A stretch of 64,000 bases of DNA, taken from the NCBI GenBank assembly GCA_947488295.1, contig CANKYU010000004.1, positions 124,001-188,000 on the forward strand, given 5' to 3'. The translations under genes and the position numbers were made by a program. The stretch is from an uncultured Anderseniella sp. GTDB taxonomy: Bacteria; Pseudomonadota; Alphaproteobacteria; Rhizobiales; Aestuariivirgaceae. Under the pieces are notes generated by a model. That model was not told where the DNA came from. It did not search any database and worked only from the letters and a program-made list of their open reading frames with translations. Of this stretch, positions 60,126 to 64,000 are shown in pieces; the stretch's first letter is position 1; every line of letters starts with the position of its first letter.

Positions 60126-61067
60126 ATGGCAGAACGACTACCCCCCTTAACCGCACTCAAGGCTTTTGAAGCCGCGTCGCGCCTGATGAGCTTTCAGGCA
60201 GCCGCAGAAGAACTGTCGGTGACACCGGCTGCGCTGAGCTATCAAATCCGCCAGCTTGAAGATCATCTCGGCCTGAAACTCTTCAACCGGCTCAACCGGG
60301 CGGTGGAGCTGACCGAGAACGGCCGCCTGATCCAGCCCGGCATTCATGAAGCGTTCGAACACCTGCACCGCACCATGCGCCAGCTGCGCCGCCGCCAGCA
60401 GACCAATGTGCTGACCATCGCGGCAGGGCCCGCCTTTACCGCCAAATGGCTCAGTCCCCGGCTCTACCGCTTCATTGCCCGCCACCCCAACATCGATGCG
60501 CGCATTTCAGCATCGGTGACCAAGTCGGATCTGGAGATGGATGACATCGATATCGCCATCCGCTTCGGCCCCGGTGAGTATCCCGGGCACTGCTCGGTCA
60601 AGCTGACGGATGAATTCATGACGCCGCTGTGCGCCCCGTCCATGCTGGAGGGTCCGAACGCCATCCGAAAACCGGAAGACCTGCAGCACCACACGCTGAT
60701 CCATGACGACACCCATCAGGGCTTCTTCGTGCTGCAGACCTGGGCCGACTGGCTGAAGGCGGCAGGCGTCACCAATGTGGATCCGGGCCGCTCCGGGCTG
60801 CACTTCAACGTGGCCGACCATGCCATCGATGCTGCGGTGAGCGGCGGTGGCGTGGTGCTGGGCCGCACCAGCCTGGCCGAGCCGGACATCCGCGCCGGCC
60901 GCCTGGTGGCCCCGTTCGACCTGCGCCTGAAGACCAACTACTCGTTCTTCATCGTGTGCCTGGACGCCCGCAAGGATGAACCGGCCATCGAGGCCTTTCG
61001 CACCTGGGTCCTGGATGAAATGGCCGGCATCACCGACACGGAGAACCTACCCGGCCCGGCGGTGTAG
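60126..61067 (+). CDS. GcvA-type LysR family transcriptional regulator
   Basis: A 313-residue regulator. The N-terminal winged helix-turn-helix (about 1-60) reads LPPLTALKAFEAASRLMSFQAAAEELSVTPAALSYQIRQLEDHLG, the GcvA subgroup pattern. The effector domain follows (about 90-300), including TIAAGPAFTAKWLSPRLYRF and DIAIRFGPGEYPG. The ligand is unknown; many GcvA-like proteins control nearby amino-acid or stress genes. It probably autoregulates and controls the divergent 55-residue gene. Its 3' end overlaps the convergent membrane protein gene by 21 bp. Confidence 0.9.
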   Translation: MAERLPPLTALKAFEAASRLMSFQAAAEELSVTPAALSYQIRQLEDHLGLKLFNRLNRAVELTENGRLIQPGIHEAFEHLHRTMRQLRRRQQTNVLTIAAGPAFTAKWLSPRLYRFIARHPNIDARISASVTKSDLEMDDIDIAIRFGPGEYPGHCSVKLTDEFMTPLCAPSMLEGPNAIRKPEDLQHHTLIHDDTHQGFFVLQTWADWLKAAGVTNVDPGRSGLHFNVADHAIDAAVSGGGVVLGRTSLAEPDIRAGRLVAPFDLRLKTNYSFFIVCLDARKDEPAIEAFRTWVLDEMAGITDTENLPGPAV

Positions 61068-61658
61068 AAGTGTCCATACGCGCAGGTCAGCCACCACTTT
61101 CACGGTTGCGATCAGGATAAGCCCGCACAGGACCACTTTCGATACGGTCTCCATTGTGCCCTCGATCTGCACGGCGTGCACGACACTGCCGACCACGATA
61201 ACTGCCGCCAGCGTCGTGTGGACAATGCGCCATGTGCCGGGGCGGATGCGCAATGGCTTGCGGAGCATGGCCAGGAACCCGGTGATGAAGATGGCCCACA
61301 TGGCAATCACACCCCAGGTGGAGAACGGCGTGGGACTATCAAACAGCAGCGCATCAATCACATCCGGCGGACTGGTGATCCACAAGCCAGCGACATGGAT
61401 CGCCACCAAAGCGACCAGTACACCTCCGATGCCACGATGGATTTGCCGATAGCGGCGCGCCGGAACACCGGGCAGATATCTGCCGATCAGCAGAGGCTGG
61501 ACCAGCATCAGCGACATCGCGACGACACCGGCGAACCCGGCTGCAATGTAGATCGGGTCACGCCATGCAAGCTGCGGGCTCACCGCAGCGGCCGCTATCG
61601 GCACGACAAGGGCACATGCCAGGACGGCCCAGACCAGGGTCATGCGGGCCCGGCTCAT
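61047..61658 (-). CDS. ferric reductase-like transmembrane protein (b-type haem)
   Basis: A 203-residue inner-membrane protein with about six hydrophobic segments. Two pairs of histidines on adjacent helices, HRGIGG/AIHVAGLW and VHTTLA/VVHAVQ, are placed as haem ligands in the ferric reductase-like (MsrQ/NOX-type) domain. There is no FAD/NAD domain, so an electron donor partner is needed. It lies 20 bp downstream of the Tat-exported intradiol-like gene on the same strand, suggesting joint function. Confidence 0.8.
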   Translation of the reverse strand: MSRARMTLVWAVLACALVVPIAAAAVSPQLAWRDPIYIAAGFAGVVAMSLMLVQPLLIGRYLPGVPARRYRQIHRGIGGVLVALVAIHVAGLWITSPPDVIDALLFDSPTPFSTWGVIAMWAIFITGFLAMLRKPLRIRPGTWRIVHTTLAAVIVVGSVVHAVQIEGTMETVSKVVLCGLILIATVKVVADLRVWTLLHRRAG

Positions 61659-61678
61659 CACGTTCGCCCCGACAACCG

Positions 61679-62164
61679 TCAGGCCGGCTGAAGTACGAAG
61701 TCCGCGTTCAGCGTCTTGTCTTGCGCACTCGCCATTATGGGGCGCAGAAACACGGTTTCATACTCGCCGCTGTCATAGGCAAGATGGCCATGCGGCTGGC
61801 CGAACGTGGGTACGATCTGCGGCATGTCCATGCGAAATACGCCGTTCTCGTCAGTGAGCGTGGCACCATGGCTGTGCGGGTCACGCTCGCGGCCTTCGGT
61901 GGTATGCGCCCAGATCTGGATGCGTTGCCCGGCCAGTGGCGCACCATCGCCTGCACGCCGGACGGTGCCGGTCATCAGGAAACCGCCGCCGCCAATGCGC
62001 TCCACAACGGGCGCGTTGGGCTGGTAATTGTTCGACCCGCCCCGCATGGACGGCGTCGCCGCCAGGCCCTCGGCACGGGCAGCAACAGCAGGCACAAGAA
62101 GCCCGCCAACCCAAGTCGCGCCAGCGGCGAGAACAGTACGGCGATCAAGAAGGAGGTTAGTCAT
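61679..62164 (-). CDS. Tat-exported intradiol dioxygenase-like protein
   Basis: A 161-residue protein starting at ATG 62164 with AGGAGA upstream. The N-terminus LLDRRTVLAAGATWVGGLLVPAVAARA is a twin-arginine signal. The mature part is a short beta-sandwich of the intradiol ring-cleavage dioxygenase type: GTVRRAGDGAPLAGQRIQIWAHT, DPHSHGATLTDENGVFRMDMP, then QPHGHLAYDSGEYETVFL with the H-x-H pair. It is shorter than catechol or protocatechuate dioxygenases and the tyrosine ligands are not all evident, so activity is uncertain. It probably works with the haem-type membrane protein downstream. Confidence 0.8.
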   Translation of the reverse strand: MTNLLLDRRTVLAAGATWVGGLLVPAVAARAEGLAATPSMRGGSNNYQPNAPVVERIGGGGFLMTGTVRRAGDGAPLAGQRIQIWAHTTEGRERDPHSHGATLTDENGVFRMDMPQIVPTFGQPHGHLAYDSGEYETVFLRPIMASAQDKTLNADFVLQPA

Positions 62165-62348
62165 ACAGATGTCTCCTGTCGTGGTTGTGGTTGGTTGGTC
62201 GGTCAAAAGAAAGCCAACAGTCTTAGTGAACAGATATAGCGCATTTACGGCGATTTTCGAGGTGCGGATGGCCGATGATACGATAAACCGCACTCACCAG
62301 TTCGTGATGCCAGGGCCGGCTGTTCAGTTTTCGGCGTCCTGCCAGCGT

Positions 62349-63185
62349 TCAGCGGAAGCTGGCCTGAAAACTTGTCGCAGTGAGAGAGACATGGGCGTCA
62401 AGAGGCGGCCGCAGCTCAAAGGCTTTTGGTTCCCGCGAAAAATTCCAGAGCCGAAACAGACACCACTCGGTGCGCCGTTCTTCGGATACTGCCAGTTCGT
62501 TACGTGAAATATGGAACGGCGTGCGCTCCCACCCGTTAGTGGTCTTCACTTCGATAAGCCGGGGCCGGCCATCAGCTTCGAAGCTGGCAATATCATAGCC
62601 TGCCCCGTCACCGTCTTCTTCCGACACCCACCGGACCTGGCGTGCCAGATCCTCCCGCCCTGCAGTGCCCAGTATTGTGCGCTCGTGTGAAAACACGCGC
62701 TCCTCGCCCGCCCTGCCCAGGTTGCGATTGCGTTCATCGCGTCCGGCCACATCGAATTTATAAGCAATTCGGAGCGTTTTCTCGAGTTCTTGTGGAGGCG
62801 GCTGGTTGCTCAGCGTTGGCGCAGGCCCGATCCAGAGCTTTGCCGTCTCCGCCATGCCATCTGCCTGCGGACGGTCCGATACTCTGTTGAGCCACTGCGG
62901 ATTGTTCTGCAGCCACCGCACAACAGCGCCAGTCAATGCCATCTGGAAATTGTCGGCGGGCTTGTAACCAGGAATCCAGTCCTCGCCGAGCGCTTTGAGC
63001 GCGGCACTGATATTCTGATGCTTGAACTCGATCGATCCTTCCGACCGGTTTCGCAAATGAGGCAGCAACCGGCGCCGGTGTTCCGTCTTGTTGTAGGTGT
63101 TTCCCAGAACGTCGTCGGCCAGCATTGCGAAATAGTCCGCAACGATCAGGTCGTTCTCTTCGTCGGTCCAGTCTTCGTTCGCCAT
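62349..63185 (-). CDS. DUF3883 domain protein, putative PD-(D/E)XK nuclease
   Basis: A 278-residue protein starting at ATG 63185 (MANEDWTDEEND). The N-terminal region (about 1-100: IVADYFAMLADDVLGNTYNKTEHRR, IEFKHQNISAALKALGEDWIPGYKP) is a conserved block often fused to nuclease domains. The C-terminal DUF3883 domain (about 160-260) has HERTILG, GYDIASF and RLIEVKTTN, fitting the D...ExK core of PD-(D/E)XK nucleases. Many relatives are in restriction or defence loci; here it stands alone, so a defence role is only inferred. Confidence 0.82.
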   Translation of the reverse strand: MANEDWTDEENDLIVADYFAMLADDVLGNTYNKTEHRRRLLPHLRNRSEGSIEFKHQNISAALKALGEDWIPGYKPADNFQMALTGAVVRWLQNNPQWLNRVSDRPQADGMAETAKLWIGPAPTLSNQPPPQELEKTLRIAYKFDVAGRDERNRNLGRAGEERVFSHERTILGTAGREDLARQVRWVSEEDGDGAGYDIASFEADGRPRLIEVKTTNGWERTPFHISRNELAVSEERRTEWCLFRLWNFSREPKAFELRPPLDAHVSLTATSFQASFR

Positions 63186-63336
63186 CTCAGCGACACTAAG
63201 TCTTTGCTGGTAGCGTGTCACCTCATGGTGACGGTCTTCGCGGGTGCCGACACGGTGCATACCGGGAAGACTGCTGACATCAGGCTGTCAGTAGGCGCCG
63301 GCTAATGTTCGCCGATTGGAATTGTCGCGAGCGACC

Positions 63337-64000
63337 ATGTCAGACCATCATGTCGACAACCGAAACCGTGTGCTTGGCGCCGGCCTGGTTCTCGCCTCAG
63401 CCATGGCGTTCAGCCTGTCTGGCGTTCTGACCAAGGCAATCGCGAGCGATACCTGGACGGTTGCCTGCTGGCGCGGACTGTTCGGCGCGATTTTGATTGC
63501 GGCCTATGTTCTATGGCGAAATCGAAACGCCCCCATGCCGGCAACTCTGCGGCTGGGCTGGCGTGGCTGGCTCCTGGCCAGTGTCGGAAGCCTTTCCAGT
63601 CTGGCCTTCATCGCTGCCTTCAAGCTGACTTATGTTGCCAATGTTGCGATCATTTACGCGACAGTCCCTTTCGCGGCGGCTTTTCTGGAATGGGTTTTGA
63701 TGCGCCAGAAGGTACGCCACCCCACATTGGTTGCAGCCACAATCTCTGTTGCGGGTGTGCTGGTCATGGTTGGAGCGGGTGTTGGCTCGGTCAATCTGTT
63801 TGGCGACTTTGTCGCTGTGCTGATGATGCTGGGAAACGCACTCTACATGGTCCTCATCCGGCTGTTCAGCAAAACACCGGTTGTTCTTGCAGCAGCCGCA
63901 TCGGCGTTGCAGCTGTTTGTCATTGGCTGGTTCTTCACTGATCCGCTCGACATAAGCCTGCATGACGGAATGCTTCTCACCCTTTTTGGCCTCTCATTCG
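63337..64000 (+). CDS. EamA/DMT family transporter (N-terminal part, cut by window edge)
   Basis: The frame from ATG 63337 stays open to the window end, giving 221 residues of a protein usually about 290-300. Six to seven transmembrane helices are visible: GLVLASAMAFSLSGVLTKAI, CWRGLFGAILIAAYVLW, WLLASVGSLSSLAFIAAFKL, VAIIYATVPFAAAFLEWVL, VAATISVAGVLVMVGAGVG, FVAVLMMLGNALYMVLI. This is the first EamA repeat and the start of the second. It exports or imports small metabolites; the substrate is unknown. Confidence 0.88.
   Translation, partial: MSDHHVDNRNRVLGAGLVLASAMAFSLSGVLTKAIASDTWTVACWRGLFGAILIAAYVLWRNRNAPMPATLRLGWRGWLLASVGSLSSLAFIAAFKLTYVANVAIIYATVPFAAAFLEWVLMRQKVRHPTLVAATISVAGVLVMVGAGVGSVNLFGDFVAVLMMLGNALYMVLIRLFSKTPVVLAAAASALQLFVIGWFFTDPLDISLHDGMLLTLFGLSF

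Noticed and set aside
1..64000. tRNA, rRNA, CRISPR, integrase or transposase genes
   Set aside because: I looked for cloverleaf-like intergenic structures, rRNA signatures, regular spacer arrays and DDE or tyrosine recombinase motifs and found none.

Overview
The window is a gene-dense chromosomal segment of an alphaproteobacterium, most likely a marine or soil member of the Hyphomicrobiales (Rhizobiales). The main evidence is gene content: a thrS/yidD/IscU-like/folE/hisI block, cysE next to a DUF3126 gene, a zf-CHCC protein, BTLCP and PilZ proteins, a CinA-like/sfsA/map/radC block, and many GcvA-, GlxA- and XdhC-type proteins. I saw no rRNA, tRNA, CRISPR array, phage or transposase gene.

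Layout. 1-9.8 kb is mostly housekeeping: thrS (cut by the left edge), yidD, choline sulfatase betC, an IscU-like scaffold, folE, hisI, a CBS protein, a rhomboid protease, PAS and PilZ proteins, a BTLCP peptidase and a gamma-carbonic anhydrase. 9.8-22.6 kb has small membrane proteins, DUF3126-cysE, two alpha/beta hydrolases, a GNAT-SDR pair, a YcaQ-type glycosylase, a class III aminotransferase under a palindromic operator, and CinA-like/sfsA/map/radC. Two copies of a roughly 268-bp structured repeat (11267-11534 and 16415-16681) lie here.

22.6-32 kb, all minus strand, is a molybdenum hydroxylase locus: coxS-coxL-coxM for a form II (AYRGAGR) CO-dehydrogenase-like enzyme, followed beyond a terminator by coxD, coxE, a two-gene XdhC, a molybdopterin-binding protein and a MocA-like nucleotidyltransferase, which probably mature the enzyme. 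32.8-34.8 kb encodes a membrane GGDEF-EAL protein.

34.7-42.5 kb is a carnitine/gamma-butyrobetaine catabolic cluster: a CdhR-like regulator divergent from cdhC, cdhA, an SDR, an acyl-CoA dehydrogenase, an ADP-forming acyl-CoA synthetase and caiD. Together they could turn gamma-butyrobetaine or crotonobetaine into carnitine and then betainyl-CoA. With betC, this suggests an organism that uses quaternary amines.

42.6-46.3 kb has an autotransporter with RTX-like repeats and, just upstream, a decayed copy of its own 5' end. 46.7-53 kb is a family 5 oligopeptide-type ABC importer operon, followed by a convergent PLP aminotransferase. 53-64 kb has two MltB-type lytic transglycosylases, an amidase-SRPBCC pair, a lipoprotein, an aspartate-type aminotransferase, an unlisted 55-residue gene divergent from a GcvA-type LysR regulator, a ferric-reductase-like membrane protein with a Tat-exported intradiol-like partner, a DUF3883 putative nuclease, and an EamA transporter cut by the right edge.

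The most unusual signal is the repeat pair. Both copies fold into the same long multi-arm structure, and their paired arms differ by compensatory substitutions. Each copy supplies the stop codon of the upstream gene, and one also supplies the Shine-Dalgarno of the next gene.
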